A stretch of DNA of 64,000 nucleotides from Mangifera indica (GCF_011075055.1 NC_058151.1:8264251-8328250); one strand, 5' to 3'. Shown: positions 35,801 through 47,710, counted from the stretch's first letter. A program made the numbers and translations. The notes: generated from the letters alone by a model not told the origin.

Positions 35801-37312
35801 TTTATGGTATCAAAGCATGATTTTGGAAAACCAAAAGTGATTTCATATATACATAATTATTTGTAGTCCCTCATGCAACACTAATCGCTCATGTCCACCA
35901 ACCATTTAAGTAGAGTTCTAACTTGCATTTAAATAGTATTATTTACAATTGTGAGGCTGTGTGTTTCGTTTCAAGATGAAGAGATCATGCAGGAGGTCTT
36001 CTGGGCTATTCATAAAGCCTCTAAGAGTGTGAGCCACCCTGTATAGGTACCATTATTGGTTAAGCATCCTTTTACATATGACATGTAGTGGGCAAGGGTT
36101 TATTGAGACTAGGGGTAATAAAAGGATGCATGAGCTAGATTCACCTTATTTATAACATAATAGGTAGGCAGTAGTCCCCGAAGTTTCATGGGACAAATAT
36201 AGATGTTGTGTTAGTTAAAGATTGGTTAAAGGTTGTAAAGGAGGCTATGAAGCTATTTGAGATATCATGAGGGCTGATGTATTGTATGGTAGAGAGCCTT
36301 TAGGGATGCCCAATGAATTGATACTATGATGTAGGTTGATTTTAGAGAGACCTTTGAGAGAGAGCTTTTAGGAGTTGATGTGTTATATGTCAGGCTATAA
36401 GAGTACCTCAGACTGAGACAGGAGGACATGACAGTCAATGAGTTCTCCACTAATTTGAATTCCCTAGCCCAATATAACTCGGTTGTGGCCAACACTAATA
36501 AGGGAATGATATAGATCTTTATAACTAGGATTAGATTTGACATCACCACGAACATACTAATAGGAGATAACCCTCATAGATCCTCTACTAAGGTAGTAGG
36601 TAGAGTTTAGTGATCAGAGGCCATGAAATTTAGAATAGCTAGAAAGAGATACAAATTTGTCCTACCAACTTAGAGTTATAACCCATACGACCTTGGGGGT
36701 AGCTGTGTAAGAAGCGATCATGACGATCATGACATTAGAGGGATCAAAGATAGATAGGGTAAGAGGAGGTTATAGTCTCAAGTTTCTAGAAAGGATTAAA
36801 AGAGTAAAAAATTGAAGTAGAGACAGAAGAAGATCCTTGCATGCTAGAGATATAGTCGTAAACACACTAGTGAGTGAGTAGCTACTTAAAGGATTTGTTT
36901 CAGATGCAGACAACTAAGATGTTTTGCCCAAAAATGTATTGTAATGGTACCAACCCTAATAAGGCAGACCGTTATGAGAGAAGGATAAGCTAGCGCCTAT
37001 ATGGCGACCCAGACTTAGGTTGAGGCTAGCCCATCTACTGTGATTGGTCAGTTAATTTTTCTTTTTTACCTTTTATATACACTGATAGATTCTGGTGCTA
37101 CTCACATCTTTATTGCTTAAGAGATTGTGGGAAGGCAAAGATTAGAGCCTATCATAGTGTCCGACATTAGTATAGAGATGCCAGATGGAGATAAAATTCA
37201 GAGTAACCAAATTATATTAGGTGAGACCCTGTTCTTGAAAGGTCGAGAGATAGTGGTAGAGTTGATAGTGTTCGACATGTTAGACTTTGATATAATACTG
37301 GGTATAGATTTC
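35801..37312 (+). pseudogene. Ty3/gypsy gag-protease relic
   Basis: Primer-binding site at 35805-35816. In one frame at about 36331-36609 the translation reads VDFRETFERELLGVDVLY, then EYLRLRQEDMTVNEFSTNLN and SLAQYNSVVANT, then ITRIRFDITTNIL, the retrotransposon gag domain with a few stops. A cysteine-poor CFRCRQ...C remnant of the zinc knuckle lies near 36895. At about 37075-37312 the protease reads YTLIDSGATHIFIA, EMPDGDKIQSNQIIL and FDIILGIDF, including the DSGATH active site. RT, integrase and the 3' LTR are missing in this window. The relic stops where a solo-type LTR begins. Confidence 0.8.
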
Positions 37313-38514
37313 TGTATCTTCGAAAATGAACTTAAATGACCTAAAATGAACTAACACTCTTATATAATGATGGGTTAATTAACAAATATGTATTTGTTAT
37401 TTGGTCCTTGTAAACTTTCAATTTAAACTATAACCATGCATGCATATCAAATATATACTTTAGCCACCATAATTTTATCTCATAAACACTTTAACTCTTA
37501 AAGTGTCATTTTTGCACCCATATAACACTTCATATGATTTTACTTTTATTACCCTTTGGAAGCTGCTAGCCAACCTCGGATAATTGATCATCCCTCTCTA
37601 AAATTCTTAGTTTATTAGTGTGACCCTTTAGGTTCACCATGACATAACTGTGAGACATTTTTTGAACAATCCGAAAATGCATCTCTAAAATTACAATGAA
37701 GAAACACTCTATCAAACCTAATTTCCTAATCATACATTTCGTATATGCAAGATCTTTCTATTGTCAAATCTTGATCGATTTTGGGCTCATGGTTCATCAA
37801 AACCCTAATTTTAGTTCTTTACAAATAATTGATCAATATATTCAAAACATGTCATCGCGAACACCTTTTGCATGACTTATATTAGACTCTGGTTAGAGAT
37901 TTTGGTTCTAATATTTATCAACATTCGTATAAATACTCGAAACTGGATCGAGTCAACAAATATCCTGAATCTAATATTTTTGAGTTAACGAATTCTATTT
38001 TGATCATCATTCATCTTTGCATACAAATAATGTATGCTAACAGAGCTTTTTGTACAGAATATGATTAGCCCTATATCTATACACCACATGAACCATATGC
38101 ATCTGTATTGGATCCGACCATGATATCTTAAGTCAAAGGATTACTTTGCACATTAGTACAAACATATGATAAGTCATTGACTATGATTTAATGACCATTT
38201 GATTTATCGCTATTGGTCACGTTCAAAAAACGGTTCTCTAATTGTTAATTCATACCAACACCCAAATGACATGATCATTATGGTTATCCATATTAATATC
38301 ATGTCATGATTGTTCAACGGAGGCATTTAACATGTCTACTATATGATATTATTGCCCAATTTATATCACATCTATAAGAAATAATTTGATAATTCAGTTT
38401 TATTTGCTAAATGAATTATTCAAACAGTTCATATACATATTTTATATAAATGCAAGGAAATGAAGCAATTTATATATATGAATAAAAGAATTTTTTCTTT
38501 TATTAATAAATTAT

Positions 38515-38548
<34 letters not shown>

Positions 38549-38603
38549 TGATAAAATGCTCTGAAACCAACAATACGAATGGTTCCTAGGGCATACACTA
38601 ACA
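37313..38603 (-). repeat. Solo-type copia LTR, copy A
   Basis: About 1291 bp. On the minus strand it begins TGTTAGTGTATGCCCTAGGAACC. It matches the sequence at 61110-62410 throughout, sharing phrases such as TATCAAATATATAC, GAATGGTTCCTAGGGCATAC and the order of all blocks. It sits directly after the gypsy protease, whose reading is lost at this point. No adjacent primer site, polypurine tract or matching target duplication was found. Confidence 0.65.
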
Positions 38604-40562
38604 AAATTTAGTTCTCATAAGCTCATAATGTACCTTATCATACATACACAATTCTATATACATAGGTAAATCACTCACTTCCTATTCAAGAATGAATAAT
38701 TTCTTTTGTGAGGATAAACCATTTTCTATGGCACCTAGTTCGTATTATGTCAATCTTTTCTTGTGAATTAGAACTCCGTTAAGTTAGATTATCTCCAAAA
38801 TAGGTTTTAAAATTGTTCAGTACTAGAAGGACAATATTCTTAAGTTTATTTAGAATATTATACAAGCTAATTTATTTAACTTATGATTCAACTAACTCAA
38901 GTTAATTGTTTAACATTAGTGTCACTACCATCGTTAAATAAGTTATTGGACTTTTATCCAATGCGTATAACACCTATGGTGTGTTATACATAGACACAAA
39001 TGACACGTGCGAGTCACAATGTCTAAGGTATTACCTTAGAATATTTAACGGATATTGAAACTTACACTACATCTATTGTATTAAATTGAAACTTCTACTT
39101 ATGTGTATTCGTCCTCTTCGCTCAACCCAAAAAATTGAATAGATATGCTAACAAAATTTGTATTTCATTCTTAAATTCCTCAAATTTCTTCAAAGGATTT
39201 AGATTTGTATTTATGAAGATTTATAAATCATATTTATTGAAATTTTTAGTGAATCAAATGAAATTTAGAATTTGTGATTTTTTGACATTGACTGTTAATT
39301 TTCATTATTTAGGCAAAATTCAATGATCAGATAACCTTTCCACTAATTTTAGTGAAAGGCTAATATGGTCATCTTTTTTTAAAAGACATAACTAGTATTC
39401 ATTATCCAAAAAAAGTCAAACAAATCAAATTTCTAGTCATAACTAGTTTATTATGCCACTTGACACAAATTGTTGATTTTCATCGGTCGAACGATATTTA
39501 ACGACTGGTTGTAAAACATTAATTATCTTGTCACAGTTCAACTATTTTAAAGACATTTGTTTGTGCATAAATATATACTCTCATAGACAAAGAAAACAAC
39601 AAAAAGTTACAAATCTGACATTTATTCATGAACTTGTATTATCATGGGGATTGACTTTGAGGCACCAACCCGAACAAGAATTTCTTGACCACTCTCCAAA
39701 TTGTCTAGTAATAGCTAGGTTGTCTAATACCTTTCTATTCCACTTTTCGTTAGCCATTACGAAAATTATGAAAGAATGAGATATGACTATGCCCTTCTTT
39801 TAGCGTTAAACTATTGATGTGATTTCTCGTTACCAACTGATATACACAATTTAAAATTTTAACAAAAATATGCTACGATAATAGTGATTAATGTTTAAAA
39901 AAACTCGAGTAAGTCTACTTCAAATGTGTGAAAATTATTATAGAGACAATCAAAATGTCTATATCCATGGTTTAGTTATTAGTGTTTGAGAAGACATGTT
40001 TAAAGAAAGAGATGTGACCCTAGGGTTTTTACATAGTTTGGCTTGATGATTTGAATGTCTATATTTATTATGTTCTCGCTATTTTTTACGTAGTATAAGA
40101 ATGATACATGAATTTTTAGTATTTCGTATATTATTTTCACCTTGCCAACTCTTTTCTTCTCTTCATCCTTACACACAAACCTTTGGAAGGAATAAGGTTC
40201 TTTAAATCCCCTTTTTTCTTCGGGCTTTGATCCATAATTTTGAATTTAAATGTATGGAGATGTGTCTATATTAATAACTTTACATTTATGTGAAAGTTAA
40301 TATCTTTACTGGGTGACTATTATGAACGTTTTGTAATGCAAGATTTGATTTGAGACTTTCTTTGATAGCTGCCAAATAATTTTCTACAATTTTAAAATCA
40401 CTTGGTTGTTGGCTTTGGCATCTAAGTCTTTGAAGTTTCAACCAAAGATATTATCGAATGATTGCCCGTTGTCTACTGTATTTAGTTGTATTTGAACTAT
40501 TGACAACTCATTTATTACCCTGTAAAAGGGTTTATTAGAAAATTAGTTTACCAATCAAAATA
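38604..40562. other. Intergenic DNA, nothing recognised
   Basis: Translated in all frames without any domain I recognise. Short open frames (for example 39528-39779) are unsupported. The 38.6-39.1 kb part may be flanking remnant of the LTR host, but I see no diagnostic motif. Confidence 0.5.
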
Positions 40563-41494
40563 GGCCAAAAGACTTATTCTTACCAAATGTTTAGTCCATT
40601 CTCAAACTCTTACCAACTAAGTTTTAAAAACCTAAATACTCATCTTTTAGCTATTCAAGTTAATAAAATATGTTGAATTTAAAGGTATAATTGTTATTAA
40701 TAGTAAAATAAAAAAATAAAATTTTACCTCGTTTACCCCCTTTAGTTTTAAAAGTAAAAATTTTTCTCTAACCCTAAGTTTTGAAAAGTTACATTTTTTT
40801 TTCCTGTTAAGGTTAACTAAAAATTGCAACACATTTTGCAACAATGAAATCTCTTCGGTCGCCTTCTCCAAGAGTAACGACAAATGGCCCGATGCTTTCT
40901 CTCTTCATTAGAGAGAAAAATCAATGAAGACGATTCGTGAGAAGATGAATTCGACTGATTCGTTTTCTCTCTCATCTCACGAATATAATTGATTTGTCTT
41001 TTTGACGGTCAGATTTATGTCTTTGCCTTGTACGATTCATCTAGGCTCTCATAATTTGGCCATTAAAGAAATGAATCAATCGAATTCATGAGATGAAGGA
41101 GAAGACAAATCAGTCGAATTTGTCTTTTCACGAATTGTCTTTGCTAATTTGTCTCTTCAATGGAGAGAGAGAGAGAGAGCACAAGACCATTTATCATTGG
41201 TCTCAGAGAAGGCGATTGAAGTGATTTCTTTATCAAAAAATGTGTTACATTTTTAGTTAATCCTAATAAAGAAAAAATGTAACATTTCAAAACTTAAGAT
41301 TAGGAGAAAATTATTAATTTTTAAAATTAAAGAGAGAAATAAAATAAAATTTATTTTTTTATTGGTTAAATAATGATTATATATTTAAATTAAATATATT
41401 TTATTAATTTTAATAATTGATAGATAAATATTTGAGTTTTTAAAACTTAAGAGAAAAGAGATTGAGAATGCCATGGTGAATAAGTCTTTTGGCC
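40563..41494. mobile_element. Non-autonomous long-inverted-repeat element 2
   Basis: Ends are GGCCAAAAGACTTATTC and its reverse complement, with arms of several hundred bases. For example TAACCCTAAGTTTTGAAAAGTT in the left arm pairs with AACATTTCAAAACTTAAGATTA in the right. Flanks ATCAAAATA (40554-40562) and GTCACAATA (41495-41503) agree at 7 of 9 bases, consistent with a worn 9-bp MULE target duplication. The core carries repeated GAATTCG/CACGAAT words. There is no coding capacity. Confidence 0.75.
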
Positions 41495-41670
41495 GTCACA
41501 ATATCCATGAATTTTTTCAAGGTGCTGTCTCTCTAGACAGCTTTTCTTTACATATGTCGTTGCTTGAACAGAAAATTGTGAACTTGGAAACGTCAAATGT
41601 GACGGTAGTTTCTAGAAACTCTACTCCATGACTAATTTTTTTATATAATTACTCTAAAAAATGTTTTTCC

Positions 41671-41956
41671 TGTTATAAAATTAATATAACTAATACCAAA
41701 TATAAAGAAATGGAGGAGAAATTGAAATAAAGAAGATGAAAGTGAGAAGAAATTGAGAGAGCAATTTTCTTTATGGAATCCGAATGCTTCTTCATACAAG
41801 GAAACAAGGGCAATATATATAGGCATGAGCCACTGCCATTAGCCTATATTTTTGACTCTCTTCATTTTGCAATAAATGATTTCACACACAAAAGTCATAT
41901 ATGAGGGCTTGAAAACGCCAAGTGTCCTTGTGGTGGAAGCCATCTAATATATAATA
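41671..41956 (-). repeat. 3' LTR of copia II
   Basis: 286 bp, ending TATTATATATT on the minus-strand 5' side and ATAACA on the 3' side. A short spurious open frame is shared with the other LTR. Confidence 0.95.
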
Positions 41957-42245
41957 CTCCCCCTTGGATTTCCACCACTTACAGATAATTATATTAACTT
42001 TGCTAAGGAAAAACCCAGTGGGATAAAAACCAAAGCAAAGGAACATAATTATTAAATGTTCTGTAAGTTGGCGTTGGACGTGCTTAAACTGCCTCGTTAA
42101 AAACCTTACTAGGAAAACCTAGTGGGAAAAAACCTAGTAAAGAAAAAAAGAGTACAGTGCACCTTTTGTCCAATATTGGATAACCTTCAAAATTTTCCCT
42201 GATGAATGCTCCCCCTGATGAACACTCCTCCTCTTTATAATTGGA

Positions 42246-44501
42246 TTAACTTGGTTGCTTGTTGAGCCGCCGCATACCGATGTTATACACTAACTTCTCA
42301 AATGTTGATGTCGGTAGTGTCTTAGTGAACAAATCTGCAAGATTTTCACTAGATCTGATTTGTTTGACATCAATCTTTTTATTCTGCTGGAGCTCATGAG
42401 TGTAAAAGAACTTCGGTGAGATATGTTTGGTTCTGTCTTCTTTGATGTACCCACCTCTAATTTGGGCTATACATGCTGCATTGTCTTCATATAATATGGA
42501 AGGAGTGTTTGTTGTAGAAGGAAGACTGCATGCATTCTGAATATGATGGATGACAGACCGTAACCGTATACATTCTCGGCTGGCTTCATGGAGAGCTAAA
42601 ATTTCTGAATGATTTGAAGAAGTTGCAACCAAGGTTTGCTTGGTGGAGCGCCATGATATAGTTGTGTCATTATAAGTAAAAACATATCCCGTTTGTGAAC
42701 GGGCCTTATGGGGGTCAGAAAGATAACCAGCATCTGCATATCCAACCAAACTAGGATTTTTAGGAGATTTGACAGAATAGAATAATCCTAAATTTCTAGT
42801 CCCACATAGGTAACGGAGTATATGTTTGATTCCGTTCCAATGGCGACGGGTTGGTACAGAGCTAAATCGGGCCAATAAATTAACTGCGAAGGATATATCC
42901 GGTCTCGTGCATTGGGCCAAATATAATAAGGCTCCAATGACATTAAGATATGGTACTTCAGGACCAAGTATCTTTTCATCTTTTTCTTTAGGACGAAAAG
43001 GGTCCTTTTTTGGATCAAGAGACCGAACAACCATTGGGGTGCTCAAAGGATAAGCTTTATCCATATTAAAGCGTTTTAATAATTTTTCAATATACGCTGC
43101 TTGATGGATAAGTATTCCATTTGAATTGTGCTCGATCTGCAGGCTGAGACAATATTTTGTTTTCCCCAAATCCTTCATTTCAAATTCTTTTTTCAGATAT
43201 TCAGCAGTTTTTGAGAGCTCTTCAGGAGTCCCAATTAAATTCATGTCATCAACATAAACTGCTACAATAGCAAATCCCGATTTTGACCTTCTGATAAAGA
43301 CACATGGGCATATAGGGTCATTCACATAACCCTCTTTTTTCAAATATTCACTAAGACGATTGTACCACATACGTCCGGATTGTTTTAATCCGTATAATGA
43401 TGTTTGTAATTTAATTGAGTACAAGCCTCTTAAATTGACACTTTTTGCTTCAGACAATTTGTATCCTTCAGGGAGTTTCATGTAAATTTCAGTGTCCAAA
43501 TTTTCATATAAATAAGCAGTAACTACGTCCATTAGACACATATCCAGTCCTTCAGAGACTGTTAAACTGATTAAATATCTGAATGTGATTATATCCATTA
43601 CAGGTGCATATGTTTCATCAAAGTCTATCCCGGGCCTTTGGGAAAAGCCTTGGGCTACAAGCCTGGCTTTATATCTAGCAATTTTATTTTTCTCATTTCT
43701 TTTTCTCACAAATACCCATTTATATCCAACGGGTTGTATGTCTTGAGGTGTTAGAACTACAGGCCCAAACACTTGACGTTTTGCTAGGGAAGCTAATTCT
43801 GTTTGAATTGCTTCTTTCCATTTAGGCCAATCATGTCTTTGTTTGCACTCAGCCACAGTACGTGGTTCAAAATCATCATCATTCAAAATTTCAGTAGCTA
43901 CTGCAAATGAGAATATATCATCAACTATAATTGTTTCACAATTCCACATTTTTTGTGTATGAATATAATTTAAAGATATTTCAATATTCTCATTTTCCTG
44001 TTCTTCAGGATTTTGTACCACTTCAGGGGTTTGTACCACTTCAGGGGTTTGTGCCACTTCAGGGGCTTGTGCCACTTTAGGGGCTTGAGTCTCTTCAGGG
44101 ACTATAACCTCTTCTGGAGGAATATTTGTTTGATTTGCCTTTCTTTTTCGAGGAACAGTGTCCTTCGATCCAACAGGTCTACCACGCTTCTGGCGTGAGG
44201 TAGATGGATCAATCACGGCTCGAATGGACTGTTCAGCAGTCACATTGATTCTTGCTGGTGCATTAGCAGCTGGAACATGTGATCTTGTCACTTTTGCTGT
44301 ATCAACAAATGCATCAGGCATTTGGTTGGCAATAATTTGTAATTGCACTATTCTTTGCACTTCAGTTTCACTTTGGGATGTGCGAGGATCTAAATGAAAC
44401 ATGGTAGGTACATACCAAGTAAGTTCATGCCTAACTTTAGGAGGCATTTTCTTTTCCCCTAAAGATGGAAAAGTTGTCTCATCAAAGTGACAATCTGCAA
44501 A
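42246..44501 (-). CDS. Copia II reverse transcriptase / RNase H, open frame
   Basis: 733 codons open from 44447 to 42246. The linker contains a repeated proline-glutamate-valine motif (about 44010-44100). RT follows with GYKWVFVRKRNEKNKIARYK, KARLVAQGFSQRPGIDFDET, MDVVTAYLYENLDTEIYMKL, LYGLKQSGRMWYNRL and the catalytic VAVYVDDMNLIG. RNase H follows with CTRPDISFAVNLLARFSS, YADAGYLSDPHKARSQTGY, EDNAACIAQIRGGYIKEDR and ENLADLFTKTLP. All landmarks look intact. In the element it is fused to integrase; a TGA at 44502-44504, at what should be an arginine codon, separates them. It could still supply enzyme only if read from an internal start or by stop readthrough. Confidence 0.9.
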   Translation of the reverse strand, partial: FADCHFDETTFPSLGEKKMPPKVRHELTWYVPTMFHLDPRTSQSETEVQRIVQLQIIANQMPDAFVDTAKVTRSHVPAANAPARINVTAEQSIRAVIDPSTSRQKRGRPVGSKDTVPRKRKANQTNIPPEEVIVPEETQAPKVAQAPEVAQTPEVVQTPEVVQNPEEQENENIEISLNYIHTQKMWNCETIIVDDIFSFAVATEILNDDDFEPRTVAECKQRHDWPKWKEAIQTELASLAKRQVFGPVVLTPQDIQPVGYKWVFVRKRNEKNKIARYKARLVAQGFSQRPGIDFDETYAPVMDIITFRYLISLTVSEGLDMCLMDVVTAYLYENLDTEIYMKLPEGYKLSEAKSVNLRGLYSIKLQTSLYGLKQSGRMWYNRLSEYLKKEGYVNDPICPCVFIRRSKSGFAIVAVYVDDMNLIGTPEELSKTAEYLKKEFEMKDLGKTKYCLSLQIEHNSNGILIHQAAYIEKLLKRFNMDKAYPLSTPMVVRSLDPKKDPFRPKEKDEKILGPEVPYLNVIGALLYLAQCTRPDISFAVNLLARFSSVPTRRHWNGIKHILRYLCGTRNLGLFYSVKSPKNPSLVGYADAGYLSDPHKARSQTGYVFTYNDTTISWRSTKQTLVATSSNHSEILALHEASRECIRLRSVIHHIQNACSLPSTTNTPSILYEDNAACIAQIRGGYIKEDRTKHISPKFFYTHELQQNKKIDVKQIRSSENLADLFTKTLPTSTFEKLVYNIGMRRLNKQPS
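44010..44108 (-). repeat. PEV hexapeptide-coding repeat in copia II pol
   Basis: About five 18-bp units encode the series AQAPKV, AQAPEV, AQTPEV, VQTPEV, VQNPEE in the flexible linker between integrase and RT. Slippage-type expansion within the frame. Confidence 0.85.
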
Positions 44502-45797
44502 TCATGCAGTAAAAAGATCACCTGTTAATGGTTCCAGGTACCTGATAATGGATGGTGAATTATATCCAACATATATTCCCAAACGACGTTGGGATCCCAT
44601 TTTTGTGTGTTGAGGGGACGCAATAGGGACATATACAACACAACCAAAAATTCTCAAATGAGATACATCAGGTTGGTGACCAAGAACCAATTGTAGGGGA
44701 GAATATTGATGATAAGAAGAAGGTCGCAAGCGAATTAACGCTGCAACATGTAATATAGCATGTCCCCACATATAAGTAGGTAATTGACTTTTTAATAATA
44801 AAGTACATGCAATTACCTGAAGTCGTTTGATAAGAGACTCAGCTAATCCATTCTGTGTGTGGACATGCGGGACTGGATGTTCAACCTCAATCCCCATAGA
44901 CATGCAATAATCATCAAATGTTTTGGATGTAAATTCACCAGCAATATCTAGCTGTATTGACTTGATCGAATGATCTGCGAAATGTGCCTTTAATTTGATA
45001 ATTTGTGCTAACAGTTTAGCAAATGCAACATTTCGAGTAGGCAATAAACAAACATGAGACCATCGTGCAGATGCATCAATTAAGACCATAAAATAACGAA
45101 ATGACCCACTTGGTGGATGAATGGGTCCACATATATCCCCTTGAATCCTTTGTAGGAATGATGGGGATTCACCTCCAATTTTGGAGGGAGATGGTCTTAT
45201 TACTAATTTACCTTGAGTACAGGCGGTGCAGAATTGTTCACTAGACAATAAAATTTTATGATTCTGTAATGTATGTCCATGTGAATTTTCAATAATCCTA
45301 CGCATCATTGTAGATCCTGGGTGGCCTAAACGATCATGCCAAAGCATAAATGCTTTTGGATCAACGAACTTCTGGTTCGATACTGCGTAGGTTTCAATTG
45401 CCTTTATGGTTGTATAATACAATCCAGATGATAAAGCAGGCAACTTTTCTAGTATAAGCCTTCTTCCGAAGGCATTACTAGTTATACAGATGAATTCTGC
45501 ACCATTTTCACTCATGGTTTCAAGATGATAACCATTTTTTCTTATATCTTTAAAACTTAGTAGATTTCTTCTGGATCTACTTGAATATAATGCATCATTG
45601 ATGCTTAATTTGGTCCTATTGTTTAACATAATTGTGGCTCTTCCGGAGCCTTCTATCAGATCAATTGATCCTGATATGGTGGTTACTTTAGCTTCAATTA
45701 ATGCTAAAGATAAGAAAAATTTCTTTTCCTTAAGAATTGTGTGCGTTGTTGCACTATCCACCAAACATATGTCTCCCACATCAGCTTTTGAAGTCAA
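44502..45797 (-). pseudogene. Copia II protease-integrase segment
   Basis: 431 codons open. The start MTSKADVGDICLVDSATTHT includes a protease active site of the D-S-A-T type used by some copia lineages. Integrase follows with MLWHDRLGHPG, CTACTQGK, GDICGPIHPPSGSFRYF, IQLDIAGEFTSKTF (an aspartate in the usual core position), HTQNGLAESLIKRLQ and HLRIFGCVVYVP. The frame continues upstream a short way (EIDSKIEAL) before a stop near 45836. No gag precedes it. It ends at TGA 44502-44504, an arginine position by context. RT is in the same frame beyond that stop. Confidence 0.9.
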
Positions 45798-45959
45798 CGC
45801 TTCAATTTTGGAGTCAATTTCCTTTCATTTAAAAATTACGTTAGTTATAACGTATACAAAATATTGAAAGGAAAAGAACATGACAATAAAATATAAAATA
45901 ATATGCATGATTCCAAAATAAATATATATGATGGATTTAATTATAAAAATTTTGGGCAT

Positions 45960-47275
45960 TTCATACTCATAATAACTACTTCTGGTAGTTGCGTTCACTT
46001 CAGGGAACGATGTATAATGAGAAAATATTAATTCAGAATTTCTTTTCTGATATTGCTACTACAGAAGCAAAAATAAAATGTGGAGAATATTTTATCTTTT
46101 ACATTCAGGAAAAGATTCTGAATATTACATAGTTATACTAAATATAGAGTCATTGTATTCATATTTCGGCTTGTAATCCTTCAGGGATATGATGCCAAAA
46201 GATAATAGCCTTGTATTTATCCTTCTAGGATATTTTATTTAGTTAGTTTTTCAAGGCTCACAAATTCTAGGTGGAGACTCATACAAAAAGCCCATTTAAT
46301 ATTATCCATCCAATTTTAGGAACTTCGGGTTCAATTATTGTCATATTTACAAAACTTCTGGTTTTGTATACAATATATATGAGTTAATCTTTGAAACTTT
46401 AGGTTCAAATATTATCTCATATGTATAAAACAGCTGATTTTGTAGGAGAAATATTGGGATTAATTTTTGGAAGCTTCAAGTCCATATATTATCCCATATA
46501 TACAAAACTTCTGGTTTTGTAATTAGTTTTCAGAATATTATAATACGTATTCTAATTATGTTTTGGACTTCAAGTCCATATTTTTCACACTTTGTGCAAA
46601 CTTTAGGTTGCAAAGGTAATATCATTATTAAAATAAAGACTTTGATGAAACTGGGGACTTCCGGCCCATATATATGAAACTGGGGACTTCCGACCCATAT
46701 ACATGTATTCTCATGATTTTACAAACTTCAAGTTGTAAATCGTAAAATTCGGGACTTCGAGCCCATATATATGATTTTCTCACGATTTTACAAGCTTCAG
46801 GTTGTAAATCGGATATAAATAAAAATAAATATTCAAATAAATAAATATGCGAATAAATAAATATTCAAATAAATGAAATACAATAAAAATAAACATTTAA
46901 ATAATATCAGGACTTCCGGTCCAGATTATTGGTTTTGTAAGCTTCAGGTTACAAATAATATTTATGACTTCAGGTCACAAATTTATAATTTCGTAAACTT
47001 CGGGTTACGAATTATATTTAGGATTTCAGATCTAGATTCATGATATTCAGGACTGCAGGTCCAGATTCATAATTTTGTAAACTTCAAGTTACAAATAGGA
47101 TTCAGAACTTCAGGTCCAGATTTATGATATTTCAGACTTTAGGTCTAAATTCATAATTTTGTAAACTTCATGTTACAAATAATATGTAAGACTTCAGGTC
47201 CAGATTCAAGAGTTTCAGGACTTCAGGTCCAGATTTATAATTTTGTAAACTTCGGGTTACAAATAGAGTACAATT
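45960..47275 (-). ncRNA. Hairpin array in place of gag (copia II leader)
   Basis: About 25-30 short inverted repeats stand side by side, each around a CTTCNGG-type centre. Examples: AACTAC-TTCTG-GTAGTT (45974-45990), ATCC-TTCAG-GGAT (46177-46189), GAAC-TTCGG-GTTC (46320-46332), TACAAAAC-TTCTG-GTTTTGTA (46348-46368, 46501-46521), TGGAC-TTCAA-GTCCA (46564-46578), GGAC-TTCCG-GTCC (46910-46922), TGAC-TTCAG-GTCA (46965-46977), TTCGTAA..TTACGAA (46990-47011), AGAC-TTTAG-GTCT (47134-47146). Longer stems often have one unpaired A before the C-G closing pair. In the element's RNA the loops read CNGAA. The stems differ but stay complementary, so structure rather than sequence seems to be kept. Function unknown; calling it an RNA element is inference. 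Confidence 0.6.
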
Positions 47276-47419
47276 ATAAATAAAAATTAAGCAGAAATAT
47301 AACAGAAATTAAAAATCAATTGGGACATCACAATTGGAATATTCGTATTTATAATATTTAAGCAGCATAATAGCATAATAAAAAGATATAATATACCTGA
47401 GCTGATCGTGCTGATAACA

Positions 47420-47705
47420 TGTTATAAAATTAATATAACTAATACCAAATATAAAGAAATGGAGGAGAAATTGAAATAAAGAAGATGAAAGTGAGAGGAA
47501 ATTGAGAGAGCAATTTTCTTTATGGAATCCGAATGCTTCTTCATACAAGGAAACAAGGGCAATATATATAGGCATGAGCCACTGCCATTAGCCTATATTT
47601 TTGACTCTCTTCATTTTGCAATAAATGATTTCACACACAAAAGTCATATATGAGGGCTTGAAAACGCCAAGTGTCCTTGTGGTGGAAGCCATATAATATA
47701 TAATA
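47420..47705 (-). repeat. 5' LTR of copia II
   Basis: 286 bp. It differs from the other LTR at two sites: GAGAGG versus GAGAAG, and GCCATATAA versus GCCATCTAA. Confidence 0.95.
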
Positions 47706-47710
47706 TTTCC

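Larger units (their letters stand above)
41666..47710 (-). mobile_element. Young gag-less Ty1/copia retrotransposon II
   Basis: 286-bp LTRs at 41671-41956 and 47420-47705 are flanked by the target duplication TTTCC (41666-41670 and 47706-47710). The LTRs differ at only 2 positions. The polypurine tract (minus-strand AAGGGGGAG) is at 41957-41965. The presumed primer site next to the 5' LTR is at about 47404-47419 (minus-strand TGTTATCAGCACGATC). Pol (45797-42246) is one frame with a single stop. No gag is detectable between pol and the primer site; that 1.5 kb is filled by a hairpin array. The element must have moved recently, presumably using Gag made elsewhere. Confidence 0.95.

Noticed and set aside
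43990..44400. Plus-strand frames opposite the PEV repeat and linker
   Set aside because: Shadow frames of the minus-strand pol gene.
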